Positions 1 through 11,471 of a stretch of DNA of 64,000 bases are shown here, piece after piece (position 1 is the stretch's first letter; the number at the start of each line of letters is the position of its first letter). The position numbers and the translations under genes are program-made. Under the pieces are notes generated by a model. It did not search any database, was not told the DNA's origin, and was given only the letters and a program-made list of their open reading frames with translations. Source of the stretch: Topomyia yanbarensis (taxonomy: Eukaryota; Arthropoda; Insecta; Diptera; Culicidae); contig NC_080672.1 in NCBI RefSeq assembly GCF_030247195.1, forward strand, positions 31,007,906 through 31,071,905. The letters are read 5' to 3'.

Positions 1-720
1 CCCCAAACAAGCAGCCACGTTAGGCGGCTTCTACAGCGATAAGGTTTTCGCTATCAGTAATATTATTGATTTGTTGAGCGAAAGTTATAATATGTGTTTT
101 TCGCTCCTTTGTCCCTCTTTAACCCCTTCATGCCCATATTGTTTATAAACAACGACGTTTTTCTACAGCTAATAGTTCTTGGTTTAGGCAAGAATTGCTC
201 CCAAAAACAAGTAAGGCTAATGAATGAAGCTATAACCTTTCATTTGAGTACTAATAGTTACAAGTATTAGTTCTAGAACTGAAGTTATTCCAATTAATCT
301 GATTGGATTATGATGGAGCAGTGCTGCCAGGGACAGTTTACGCTGACAACGAAAAATGAAATTTTGATATATCTTCGTCATTTTGCAATATTATTGAACA
401 CAAACCAAACCTATCACTTTAGACTGTCTTCGACTACATTTTTCACGTAATTGGACTATTGTAAAAATTCTAAAAAAATTGAATTTAGCATTGGAAGGTA
501 AAACTTGCGCAGCTTTTAGCACTAGCATTACTTGGTCAAATACTATCAATTTTGGATTTGATGAATCTTTAAAACGTAAATATAAATGATCTTAATGTCG
601 TTCAGAAATGAGATATTTTCATGGAAATTCCACAAAAGACTAGAGGACCACTTTTTATGAAAGAAGGTTTTTCGTATTTCTTGTCTCCACCATTTTGAAG
701 GAAAAATTGTTTTGAACCTC
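1..720. other. AT-rich stretch, no gene seen
   Basis: I see no open frame above chance length, no RNA gene and no repeat shared with the rest of the window. Confidence 0.5.
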
Positions 721-805
721 TATACTGCCCATGATCGCATATCAGTCCCATAAAGATAGGAAATCCCATAGAAAACGGGACAACTATGCGATCATGGGCA
801 GTATA
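721..805 (+). mobile_element. 85-bp palindromic MITE, copy A
   Basis: The first and last 21 bases are perfect inverted repeats of each other (721-741 and 785-805, beginning TATACTGCCCATGATCGC). The ~43-bp interior is asymmetric and contains AAAGATAGGAAATCC. The ends can be read as a TA duplication around an element that starts TACTG and ends CAGTA. A second copy lies inverted at 24509-24593. The size, inverted ends and TA flanks suggest a Tc1/mariner-mobilised MITE, but no transposase is present to prove it. Confidence 0.8.
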
Positions 806-2679
806 TACGCAAGAAAAAAGTTGTGCATGAAAGGGTTAATCTTTTTGAATGGCGGAAGTTTCAAGCACGTATATGAATACGATTTATAATTTGCTTTCGG
901 TTGGCTCTTCAATCACAGACTAACAGACATAACACTATGAAGGAATTCCCTCAAAAAACATCGATCCGACAATTTTCCCAGAACACTAGCTCCACCTTTT
1001 ATTCACAGTCCCAAACACTCATTTACTGCTGGGTTACCCCTCATGTTTGGGAATAATTTTTCACTAGTGGTCTATCCCCCATATGCTTGTTCATATGTCA
1101 GTGGCGCCATAATTTCAAATGTGGCCACAGTCCCAACTACAATTATATTTAAAATGACCGTTAAAGCGGGCGAAGCTTTGTTTTTGAGTGTTATGTCTGT
1201 TAGTCTGTGCTTCAATGTTCATCTGTTACAAAAAATCTTCCGTCTAGAAACGGGATAAATAACCGGATCTAACATAGTTCCCGACTTTTAGGGAAGGAAC
1301 ACTTTTTAAGCAATTCGTGCACTGAATGATCTTAGCTCCATTTTCACGATTAAAGTTTATATTCGATTTTTGGATTCTGACATAATTTAAGCAGCATTTA
1401 AGGAGCATGTTTCGTCTTTCCATATTTTTACATGTTTTATTAATATTGAACATATTTCTTAGTTTCTCTTAGTTCTTCGTATTGCATGTAAGTCGATTTC
1501 TTGAGAAGAGAGTTTTGGCAAGGGTTTTTGAAAAATGTAATGTACTGGATTGGTTTTGGGTGTATGTTTCAAGAATTGACACTAGGGGTAATTCGGGTGA
1601 AAATATGAAATTGATGGATGTGTTTTTGGATCATCACATATTCTAATAAAACTAACTTTCGTCATAAACATCGAACTGTCCCTAAACTATCGGCCCGAAG
1701 CCGCGCGCAGCAGTTAAACCTCTCGTCGTCTGCGATATTTATGGGAAATTTTTAAATAAACAGCCTGATTATAATCCATATTAGATGCAGTTGGCGCAGG
1801 AATTGAAGCCGATGATCACCGCCTAACTTTCGCTCCATGGGTTTTGAGGAAATTAACTGAGGACCTGCTTTGTTGTCGCAAAATTGTATTTATCGATCAA
1901 GCCTATTCCTAGCTGAACGGATTGATGAGCAAAGGAAAGTACCATTTTTTGTGCGAGGGCGGGAAACATGAAGAGGATCTACCGGTTATAACGATTTTTG
2001 CAGTTCTCATTGAGCTCCGTACATACTCGATAAAACTTTTTTATGACTTCCACAATAAAACTTGAACTGCAAAATTTTATTTGTGGTTATATAACGGTTG
2101 TGTGAACTTTTTTAAACCTAAAATAAAACTACCACAAAACAAACTATCAATCAAGGCTGTTACATCGATAAAACAGAACGCGAAAAAGTATATTTCAGAA
2201 TGCGGAAGAGTAGCATATTTTCTTCCAACCAGATCATCTTGATCACGCTGTGGATTACTTCGTGCAACCGGTCACTCTCGACTTTTAGCAGTTTGGTCGG
2301 GATTCTGTTCTTCCCAACTGGCTTTTTAGCTTTTCAGCCTCAGCGAGTTCCATTTTCTCAACATTTCTTACGCCGATGCAATTTTTACTCGTCTGCTTGC
2401 ATGGTCCAGGTTCCCCCCATTTATATGGTATTTTGATAGTGTTTGTAATGGGAAACACCATCGCCTTAGTCCAGTAGATCCATGTAAAACCATGTGTATC
2501 TATGGGTTATTATAGTTGCCTGTTGAACGGCAGGCGGAGCAGATCGTCGCGCTGTGTGTTTTCACAGCCAGTGTAGCTGAGTTAAAAGTCACACTGGCTG
2601 TGGAGGTATGCTACCCAGTGCCGTACAACACGCAACTGAGCTTGTCCGTTCAAACACTATGCTTTCTTTTGTATTGTGC
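806..2679. other. no gene recognised
   Basis: Only short chance frames (up to 78 codons) that resemble no protein I know. A small hairpin (AGCCAGTGT with ACACTGGCT) lies near 2569-2603. Confidence 0.45.
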
Positions 2680-2799
2680 TCGTTTCCAGCACCCTTTTAT
2701 GTACAATCTCGAACACAATTATTCGTACACAAAATCGCTTGTACATTCGAGCTCCATTTGCAAACACGGTTAACCTAGTGTCGTGGTACTAGTTGTCTC

Positions 2800-3447
2800 A
2801 GCGTAGTTGGTAAATCGATTGTCTTGTACGCAGCGCACCTGGGTTCGAGTCCCGATCCCGCAGATGGGGTTAGAAATTTTTCATAAGAGATTTTTCTAAC
2901 CCGAAGAGGCGAATGACCTTAAGGTTAAAACCAGACATTGTAATTCTCTCTCACTTACGCGAGAAGCAGCTTATCCGATGTCCAGCTTTTCCCGGATAAG
3001 ATGAGTCGCAAAATTCTCCGTCTCCACAAATGGCGTTAGAATAATTTTCCGGATAAAATTTATTTGATGTTTTCCTTCTCACCGGAGAAGGTGATAATAT
3101 TTTAATTTCGTGGAAATCAATAAAAGCGTCAAAATATACACTTAATTTCAAAGAGAATCGGTAAAGAAGTCCGATAGACTTTTTTTTTCGTGTTTTGGAA
3201 TTGCGACAGCAAGGCAGCAAGCGCAAAAAGGATACCGTGATAAACTCATTCGCTCATTCTACGGCGGTTTTATTTATCCGGAGAAATAATACGTTGTTTT
3301 TATTCGGAGAAGTCGAGTGAGTGCCAATAACTTTTCGTGGAAAATGTGAGTTTTTATTGTCGCAGTAGCAAATTATGCGAACGTATTTACTCATATGAGC
3401 GATAAATGCAATGCCTGGTTAAAACCTCTATAATCGAAATAAAAAAA
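2800..3447 (+). mobile_element. tRNA-derived SINE (Feilai-like), interrupted
   Basis: An A-box-like stretch (AGCGTAGTTGG, 2800-2810) and a B-box (GGGTTCGAGTCCC, near 2842) mark a tRNA-derived pol III promoter. The body contains two ATTTTTC blocks and AGGCGAATGACCTTAAGG. The 3' end with its A-rich tail (AACCTCTATAATCGAAAT then A7) is displaced to 3419-3447 by a 488-bp insertion. The whole is flanked by TAGTTGTCTC (2790-2799) and TAGTTGTGTC (3448-3457), which I read as a 10-bp TSD with one change. The same family recurs at 18794-18965. Such elements borrow the reverse transcriptase of a LINE. Confidence 0.85.
2931..3418. mobile_element. 488-bp inverted-repeat element inside the SINE
   Basis: It begins CCAGACATTG and ends CAATGCCTGG, which are imperfect inverted repeats, and is bordered on both sides by TTAAAA (2925-2930 and 3419-3424). 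Removing it and one duplicate restores a continuous SINE, so the boundaries are secure. The interior repeats motifs such as CGGAGAA and CCGGATAA and codes for nothing recognisable. The TTAA-containing target would fit a piggyBac-type mobiliser, but a longer TSD is equally possible. Confidence 0.8.
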
Positions 3448-3555
3448 TAGTTGTGTCTTTCGCTCCCATCATCATCAGCGTTGACTCATTTTGCTTTGTG
3501 CGCTTGGGTTGAATGTTTGAGGCGAATGTGTAGGTAGGTGTGTCTAATTTGTTAG

Positions 3556-3812
3556 CAGGGTTACGATATTCACAGATTTTTCTGTAATGTCACATATTTT
3601 TTCACAATTTTTGATCACAGATGCTTTTTTACAGATGGCAGATATTTGGCATTTTGATGAAAATTTCACAGATTTTTGGAAATGTTGTGATTTTTCACAG
3701 ATTTTTTGGAAATTTATCATAGATTTTCACAGAATTTTTTCCTGTTTCAGTTATCACTGGTGGTAAAAAAATATTTTTTTACCGAAACACAGATTTAAAT
3801 GTGGCAACTCTG
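3556..3812. mobile_element. 257-bp hAT-type MITE
   Basis: A perfect 8-bp TSD, TTTGTTAG, flanks the element (3548-3555 and 3813-3820). The ends are CAGGGTTACGATATTCACAG and, read from the other side, CAGAGTTGCCACATTTAAAT. The interior repeats CACAGATTTTT several times. An 8-bp TSD with CAG-starting ends is the signature of the hAT superfamily. It has no coding capacity. Confidence 0.85.
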
Positions 3813-3820
3813 TTTGTTAG

Positions 3821-4608
3821 TGGTTGAATGCGTAACCTGCATGATAGCAATCTGTGCTTTCGTTGCCCAAAGACGAAAACTTTCTTAGCAACAAATTTAC
3901 GCGGATCGATGGAAAGCATAACGAACGTTTATTATTTACGTTCGATTAATTCATTGATTCATTTCCACTTTACGTGATTCATTTCCACCTAGCCTATTCT
4001 ACTTGGACTCTGCTAATATGTACATAACTGGGAAAACCTGCAAAAGTCTTGGACAGGCTAAGCATTGGGTTCCTGATGTTTCGATCGCAACGGCAATTTA
4101 TTTGTTTTGGAAACTCATCACAGTACATGAAAATTTTTCTCTCTCGCATCATACAATTAGCATCAGCATCAGGTTTGAAAGCAAAAAGATTATAATTATT
4201 GAACTAAAAAATATGAAAGGAAATCATTGTAGCAACCATATGTGCATATTCGTCAAATGAAAAATAATAAAATTTATCCTTCTTCATTCCATGAGCTGTT
4301 CTTTAGAACAAATATTTTCTTTTTGTACAATTGGAGCTAGCATGTATGTAAGAAATAATTAAAGTAGCATTTGGGAATTTTCTACACAAAATATACATGA
4401 GTTTTCCCATGCTAAGCGCTCGCTCCTTTATTGGAGCAAAAGTTCTCCAAGTTTATAAAACTAGAATGAAGCAATGTTGATCGTGTTTGTTCAGCTTATA
4501 GTGTATTATTATAGGATCAAAAAAGGACAAACATTCATGATCTTACAACCCAACTCTATCGCTACCCAGAAACGAGTTTCTTAAATTGATACATCAATAT
4601 GTTGATTT
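3821..4608. other. no gene recognised
   Basis: AT-rich, with an 85-codon chance frame at 4003-4260 and nothing that matches known families or other parts of this window. Confidence 0.45.
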
Positions 4609-4614
4609 ATGCTA

Positions 4615-5200
4615 AACTTCCATTATGTCACTCGTTCATTATGCCTAACGTATTTATGCCTATTGGGATACACCATAGCCACGCCTCTGGCTGTGGCGAG
4701 ATTAATCAACCTTAGATCGTTGTTGTTGGTGGTTGGGTGGTACCGTCCCATGCCAATAACCGAACGAAAGCATTTTTCTCTCTCTCGACCTGTGCATTTG
4801 TGTTCCCGATGATGAGTTTTACGTTATGTTCTGAGCTTTCTCCGTAGATCTTGTCTAGATGCTCATGGAATTGGTCTTTTACATTATCGGGCGTATGTCT
4901 TGATCAAGCTATAGTTGAAAAGAATTTGCTCTTTATCTTCAACATGCAGATACAATCACTCACCGGCCTTCATCTAATGACCCGTTGCTACTACTTACTC
5001 AGTACTACAAAACCCACTCCATGTTCTGCCCTTCTTGCGACTGTTGTAGATGTGATACTCAAACGAAGAATCCGTAATTGGGTTCTCCTGTGCAACGCCA
5101 TCGAACTTCCTGAAGGGCTGCGATCTGCACCTTCATTTTTACAGCTCTCGGCTTTCGTGCGTTCCAACAGGTTACATTCCAAGTACCAAATTTCCAATCA
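4615..5200 (-). pseudogene. RTE-type non-LTR retrotransposon endonuclease remnant
   Basis: Read on the minus strand from about 5200 down, broken frames give in order: GTWNV, then IAALQEVRW (the conserved glutamate block of apurinic-like endonucleases), a GVGFVVL block, an FHEHLDKIYGE-like stretch, then IIGNTNAQV and ARGVAM. This order and spacing match the endonuclease of RTE-clade LINEs, often annotated in insects as 'craniofacial development protein 2-like'. That enzyme nicks target DNA to start reverse transcription. At least one frameshift and several stops break it, and the usual D of IIGDxNAQ is replaced by N here. The copy stops near 4615 without an RT domain, and a foldback element sits about 270 bp upstream of its start. 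The family call is from motif memory. Confidence 0.75.
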
Positions 5201-5471
5201 GATTCCGTTAAACATTGCCGATTGTTCCATCCAGTATCTGTTGTTACATTTTTCGTGGTGGGACTGCCATTTTAGACACAGATGACGAGGCATTTATTCT
5301 TCGGCCGCCCGTTCCAAGACAGCGGCTGTTTAGAGCCGCTCCTAATAGAAAGACCAGATGGTTTTCCGTTTCTCTCTTCCCTTTCAGAATACGACCAAAG
5401 ATCCCTCTGAGGTTGGTTACCTGATCACCATTATACTTGCCTATACCCCAGTAAGCGCCACGTGGAGGTAG

Positions 5472-7033
5472 CACAGTGGTCGGAAACGCCAAAAACGTGA
5501 ACTTAATTCACTAGAGGCCAAACCGTCGAATATATTCACAGGATGTCTTTGGAGGAATTGTTCGTGTGAATATTCCTCACAATCTGATGACAATTGAAAT
5601 TAGGCATGGCTTACTATGATCGAACTAAAAAAAATAACTTTTTATACTGACGAGATAGAAAGTTGATTTCTTCGACAAAGTTTTAGGAATACTCATAGTG
5701 AAGAATTTTGTTGAAGAACTTGAGCTTGTAGGAGTGAAGGTTATCGATTTATAAGGCGTTTTCTATGGCAACACCCTTAAATCTAGTTTTTTTAATATAA
5801 CTTTTTTAATTGTGATTTTTCGTCCAAACTATGTTCCAGACAAATGTGTAGGTATTAAAACTACATAATATTGTTGAAGACTGTATGTAAAAATACTCAT
5901 TATTTTCAAAGTTATTGAAGATTTTTACATTTTTTACACCAATTTCAACTACGTATAAGAAAGAAAGGTGCAAACCAAAATTCACGAACAGGCACTTTTT
6001 TTACTCTCTAAACTATGCACAGTAAAGCTAAGAAGGTTTGGTGCGTGGCACTCTAGAACACTATGAATAGGGTAAGCTTACTTTATCATGTTTTTTGACT
6101 TTTTCCATACAAAAATCAGCAAAAAATTTTTTTTTATTTTTTTGCCCCAATTTTTGAAATTCTTGGTTCAATATTCAATTACAAGTATTATTTTCACTTA
6201 TACCTGAATATTTCAGATTTTATAAACGTGGGAGCAAAAATGTATAGTTTTTAATATCATTCAAGATTCTAAACTAATATATACTCAAATAGACATGTCA
6301 TAATGAATTTAATGCTTACAAAAGGATGTCACACCATTATTTATTAAATTTTACGGGAAAAATCGAAAAAAAATTTTTTTTCTGATTTTTGTATGGAAAA
6401 AGTAAAAAAAACATGATAAAGTAAGCTTACCCTATTCATAGGGTTCTAGAGTGCCACGCACCAAACCTTCTTAGCTATGCTGTGCATCGTTTAGAGAGTA
6501 AAAAAGTGCCTGTTCGTGAATTTTCATTTGCACCTTTCTTTCTTATACGTAGTTGAAATTGGTGTAAAAAAATGTAAAAATCTTCAATAACTTTTAAACG
6601 AATGAGTATTTTTACATACAGTCTTCGACAATATTATGTAGTTTTAATACCTACACATTTGTCTAGAACATAGTTTGGACGAAAAATCATAATTAAAAAA
6701 GTTATATTAAAAAAACTAGATTTGAGGGTGTTGCCATAGAAAACGCCTTATAAATCGATAACCTTCACTCCTACAAGCTCAAGTTCTTCAACAAAATTCT
6801 TCACTATGAGTATTCCTAAAACTTTGTCGAAGAAATCAACTTTCTATCTCGTCAGTATAAAAAGTTATTTTTTTTAGTTCGATCATAGTAAGCCATGCCT
6901 AATTTCAATTGTCATCAGATTGTGAGGAATATTCACACGAACAATTCCTCCAAAGACATCCTGTGAATATATTCGACGGTTTGGCCTCTAGTGAATTAAG
7001 TTCACGTTGTTTTTGGCGTTTCCGACCACTGTG
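5472..7033. mobile_element. 1.56-kb foldback element with ~665-bp near-identical arms
   Basis: The left arm (5472 to about 6135) and right arm (about 6368 to 7033) are inverted copies. Aligned by eye they differ at only about 15-20 positions in ~660, with the outer 300 bases almost unchanged. The ends read CACAGTGGTCGGAAACGCC. A possible short TSD is GGTA (5467-5470 and 7034-7037), with one unmatched G at the left edge. The ~230-bp spacer is AT-rich and non-coding. No transposase is present. The high arm identity implies recent insertion or arm homogenisation, and a read-through transcript would form a very long hairpin. Confidence 0.9.
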
Positions 7034-7039
7034 GGTAAG

Positions 7040-8439
7040 GATAGGAGTTCTGCATCAGAGGTGAATGGGATGGGATCTCAAGCTGCATATAATACAGATT
7101 CGCTAACTATTTAAACTTTGCTCAAAATGCTCGAAACAAACAAAGAATTTCCCCGATTCTTCATGTCATCCATTCTTTCACAATAAGTACTACCCCACCA
7201 GATATTGCTGTAGAAACTTTCAAATGATGTATTGTACAATAACTTTAGACTTAGCTTTTTGTAGAATTACTGTACTGTTGCATTGAATAATATGGTTTCG
7301 TTGATTTTAAGAAATAAAGGAATCGCAAAAGCTTCCATTTTAAGCTGTAGGTAAAAAAAGATAACTTTTAGGCTTCCTAGTGGGTATAGCTATATGTATC
7401 AGTTTAAGTGGGTCCTCTACTTTCAAGGGCCGGAATTGAGCTGTTATTTTGGGAAGTAAATTACAAAATATCTACTGAATAGATTTTGAATGTTTATTTT
7501 TTATTTGGATGCCACGTGTTTTGACTTTTAAATATTAATTTGGACCACTAGAAAAAAAACTTTGGTGACCTTGACACGTCATTGATTACATTTGTAACCG
7601 ACCAAATCGTTTACAATGGTTCGATTATTTGATTGCAACCATCACCGGGCGAACAATTTTCCTACAACCAAAATCAAATCTGCCGTACCGAATCGTTTCA
7701 CCGAGCAACGAGGCGTGCTCATTCTCAGCACCGCTCCACTATAGGGTAACATACCCGAGAGTCGTCCCAACAACCGTGGAGCCAGTAACCGCAGGATACC
7801 GTCTCTGGGCCCCAACAAACAGATTACACAAAAACACTAGTTAGTAGATTGTACATAACTTAGATTAGGGTCACAATCAGCAATTTAGGTTAGCATTAAA
7901 TATTTGAAATACAAGCTTAATATAGTAGGTTAAAGCATATTATTTCCAATTATTGTCACTTTTTTTCTTGAGTCGAAATACAACTCTGAGAAATAGTACA
8001 TGGAATAGCATAATTATTTTTGTGGGCTATTCCGTGACTAACACATTGAGGTAGAAACTGCTGCCGAGTAAGACTTTTCATAAAGTATTGGTCCGATATC
8101 GAAAAAATTTCTGAATTATCCAGTAAATATATTGCTGTTTTTCCACATACGATTTGCAATTAAATTTTATTTTGTTCGATAGATATTTATAGTCTCTAAG
8201 ATGTCAGAAAATGATGCAAAAATTAAAACAAAAAATGACAAAAATTTGCAAAAATTTTACAATTTTAGGAAAAATCTTACTCGGTAGCAGTTTCAGCATC
8301 ATCGGAATCAATGACGTTTGAAGGTCGCCAATGTTTTTTTTGTTTTCAAAATTAAAATTTAAACGTTTCGCGGAATAATATGCAGTACACCGCTGAATGG
8401 GTCAACGTGAAAATCAGCATCCCCTGATATATTGACAAT
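7040..8439. other. no gene recognised; one short shared block
   Basis: The block at about 7270-7415 (TGTACTGTTGCATTGA, then CCTAGTGGGTATAGC) has a weak parallel at 12365-12425. The rest shows only chance frames. Confidence 0.4.
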
Positions 8440-8622
8440 GATTCTATAGAAGTTCGCTTACATGACTTATCCCCGTACTCCCCTGACATCGTGATTAAAA
8501 AATCTATGTCAAGATACGGAGAAGTGGATTCTGTCACAGCTGATACTTGGAGGAACATCTTCCCGGGTGTTTCGAATGGTGTTCATGTGGCGTAAATGCG
8601 TTCGATCAAACGAATCTCTTTA
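8440..8622 (+). pseudogene. non-LTR ORF1 (gag-like) remnant
   Basis: Frame from 8440 reads IEVRLHDLSPYSPDIV, then SRYGEV, an NIFPGVSNGVHV-like block and a stop, followed in the same frame by MRSIKRI. This pattern is what I expect of the nucleic-acid-binding ORF1 protein of mosquito non-LTR elements just ahead of its zinc knuckles. A parallel remnant at about 20238-20330 carries IEVRLRDLAPRTP and CGEVDTV in the same order. Only this domain survives, and a CAGGCCCGTAGCC sequence typical of DNA-transposon ends follows at 8631. Confidence 0.55.
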
Positions 8623-8924
8623 TACGTGATCAGGCCCGTAGCCAGGATTTTATTTCGGGAGGGGCTTAAAATTTCTTACATAAATGTTTTAATTCTGGTG
8701 ACTTGAGATAGTCACTTGAAACTGAATGTAGTTTTGAAAATTTCTTAGTGAAAACAGTTCCAAAACTAAGGCAATAGACAATATGTTGTCTGATACAAGA
8801 AATGGTATAGTACATCGACGATTTCTTGCTTTGAATTTGGTTTTTATTATTTATTTATAAGCTACCATTTTCACCGTTGGAATTTGCAAACGTGAGTGCT
8901 CCCATCATACAACTTGAAGCCAAC

Positions 8925-9268
8925 GAAGTGAGACTGTCCAGCGCAGATTCATTCGATATGCGTTACGTCAATTGCCTTGGAACGATCCGCTGAACCTGAA
9001 CCATATGAAGAGCATTGTCGATTATTAGGACTACACACTTTAGAAGATCGTAGACCAGCGTCGTAAATTACCTTCGTGTCTAAGCTTCTTATGGCTGAAT
9101 ATGATGTTCCCGATCTTCTATCACAAATTAACCTCTACGCACCAACCCGTGTCCTTTGTTCTCGAACACTGCTGCAAACTGAAATGCACGACACTAACTA
9201 CGCTGCCAACAACCGATATTAGAAATGACCCGTTGCTTCAACGATTAGTTCCGCAAATGCCACTTTAG
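8925..9268 (+). pseudogene. Jockey/CR1-like reverse transcriptase C-terminal remnant
   Basis: Two plus frames in succession give VQRRFIRYALRQLPWNDPL, then PYEEHCRLLGLHTLEDRR, then DLLSQINLYAPTRVLCSRT and a final NY block. This is the order seen in the C-terminal tail of Jockey/CR1-type LINE proteins, which lies after the RT fingers and palm. It needs one frameshift and contains several stops. The catalytic part is absent. It may be the same family as the remnant at 59187-61020, which ends just before this segment would start. Confidence 0.7.
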
Positions 9269-9874
9269 GTAATTTCTTTTTAGCATAGTTCATTAAGACT
9301 CAATTATTTAAATACAAGAGAATGTCGAAATTCGCTCCAAACCTTCTGATTAGGCAGGCGATTTGTAGATGCGCAGAAACGGTTCAACTCCTATTCAACA
9401 CAAATTTATAATAATTTTCAATTTAAATGATGATACATTAAAGACTATTTTCAGACAAGTGAGAATAACTAATTATTTATCTATTTAAGTATTCAGATTT
9501 TTCACAGATCCTATTCTTTTATGAAATTAATACTTTTTATATCGTTAGACAGACTTATTTTTCTAGGCAATTCTTCTACTAGATCCCTGAAACTATGACA
9601 AAAGACAGACCAGTAATTCTGTAATAAGTAGTAAGTAATAAGAACTATAGATTTTACCTTATTTACCTAGATTAAGCAAACATTATATTTGAGTACACGA
9701 AGCTTACAGGTTTCATCTCGGAATTCATGGATTTTTGGACAATACAAAAGAGATGTTTCAATGAATTAATTTACTAAACTAGCCGGAATTTGATCTACTA
9801 TAGGACTGTTCACTAATCGAAAGGAAATCCCCTGATTTCTGTTATCTTGCAATTTGCGTAAATTTTGTTAAATG
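9269..9874. other. no gene recognised
   Basis: AT-rich sequence without repeats shared inside this window. Confidence 0.4.
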
Positions 9875-10320
9875 TAACCAGAGCTTAAAAAATGGACATC
9901 CCTGCGTGAACTTGAAAGAGAACCGAAATTCAATTCCTGCCCGCTGCGATGAATGAAATGTTTGGTTCGCTTCCCTCGTCATTCATTCTCCCGACATAGC
10001 ACATTCGGGTTCGCATATGTTCGGTTTCAGAAGCAAACTGAATTTTGTTTCTATGCTAGCTCTGAGAACGATTATTGAGCGAAAATGCACTAGACATAGA
10101 TTACGCAGCTCACTAATGCTCGAACTGTGCACATAATAAAAAATTAATGCTTTGGTTGTCGAAAGAATTTACATTTCTTCTGCATCCAATCAATCGATTC
10201 TGCATGAAACGTAAAGTCAGTTGGAAAGTTAATGAATGACCGAGGCGTTGAATCCGAATGTCAGTTTCGACAGGCAGAAATAGTTAACTGATTTTGAAAT
10301 TTCGAAGCACTGAATGTAAC
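9875..10320 (+). repeat. ~440-bp interspersed repeat, copy 1
   Basis: It aligns in the same orientation to about 26715-27150. Shared stretches include TCGCATATGTTCGGTTTCAG, TGTTTCTATGCTAGCTC and ACATAATAAAAAATTAATGC, with moderate divergence and indels. Copy 2 lies inside the hAT-like element at 26333-30057, so this may be a remnant of that element or a separate repeat carried by it. No protein is recognisable. Confidence 0.7.
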
Positions 10321-11471
10321 ATTGATTATTTCACTAGAATTACTCGAAACTATAAATATGGATGAGCTAAATAATTTTAGCATCACACTTGCTTCCGACA
10401 AATCAAAGAAAACACATCGCTCTTGCATCTCCTGTGCCGAAGAGACTTTCTTTCAGATTTCTATGTTTTTAAATTATTGTAATTTATGCGATTTCTGTGA
10501 ATCTTTTGCCAAATTTTTTGTCAGCGGCAGTTTTCGTGATGTGAAGATGCTTGCAGTTACACCTTCGGAGTCAATTCAAACAATCAGCTCAATAATTGGT
10601 TCGTTTTTATTTAGGTCAAGTTTTTTTACAATCATCATCAAGATTGGAAGAGATGCATGATTTCTTGAAGAAAGCTGTAATGCTTTTTGATTACAGGTTT
10701 GTTTAACCAAAATTTAGGAAACAACTTCAATCAAAGTTTGTTACACCTAACGTTGAATGTGGTGCGGATAACGAAGACGTAATGTGCTTTCGAAATTGCC
10801 GTTTTATTCAAACCGAATTGAGAGGATCAGAGCGAAATTCCGAAAGCACTCGTTCTGAGTGCATAGAGAAGATAGAAGAGGTGCTCTTGAGGCTTTTTAG
10901 ATTAGCTGATTCTTTGTTTCTCCTCCGTGATTTATGATAATCTCTCATTTTAGTCCAAAACGAATAATAAACAGATCGTGCTATATACTGAAGACATAAA
11001 ATAGAAATTATTGGACTAATAGATTCAACCAGTCACAACATTTTAGTCGCAACAGTGTTGCGAACTCGCACGAAGGGAACGAATTCCTAGCATGAAAGTG
11101 ATATTAAGTGCCAATGAAAATGATGCTATCTGTACTGTCGCCTCAGCTATATCGTTCTCAGTAAATTGAAATATTTTTTGCCTAGTACGCTTGTCTAGTA
11201 TTTATACTAAGAGTACAGAGTGTACAGACCTAATACAGTAATTAAAATTGGATACAATTCAAAAACCTGTCATTTAAACTTAAAATAGAGTTGCCAATAT
11301 CGAGTATTACATCTGAGTTTTGTAAAACGGGACAATCACTTGCGATGATGCGTTCACTTTTGGAGAGTTTCAGTACTCAGTCGTCCATTAAACTTCTTCT
11401 CCTATTTTTAAAATAATTCATAAGTGAACTCGGTTCAATGCTTTAGCCAATCGAAACAGTGGTTCTGTTAT
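10321..11471. other. no gene recognised
   Basis: The 112-codon frame at 10322-10660 (Cys- and Phe-rich) resembles nothing I know and begins at the edge of a repeat, so I treat it as chance. Confidence 0.35.

Larger units (their letters stand above)
2680..3545 (+). repeat. older interspersed repeat, split by a SINE
   Basis: The left part (about 2680-2789) and right part (about 3458-3545) align, once the SINE between them is removed, to an uninterrupted relative at about 38600-38890. Shared blocks include TCGAACAC, TTTGCAAACAC/TGTGCAAACAC, TCGTGG, CTCCCATCA, GTTGACTC and GTTTGAGGCGAA/GTTCGAGGCGAA. The two copies are clearly diverged, with indels. The family is not recognised. Confidence 0.55.

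Noticed and set aside
2800..2860. A tRNA gene on the plus strand
   Set aside because: Same reason: it is the head of a SINE with a matching copy at 18794-18965.
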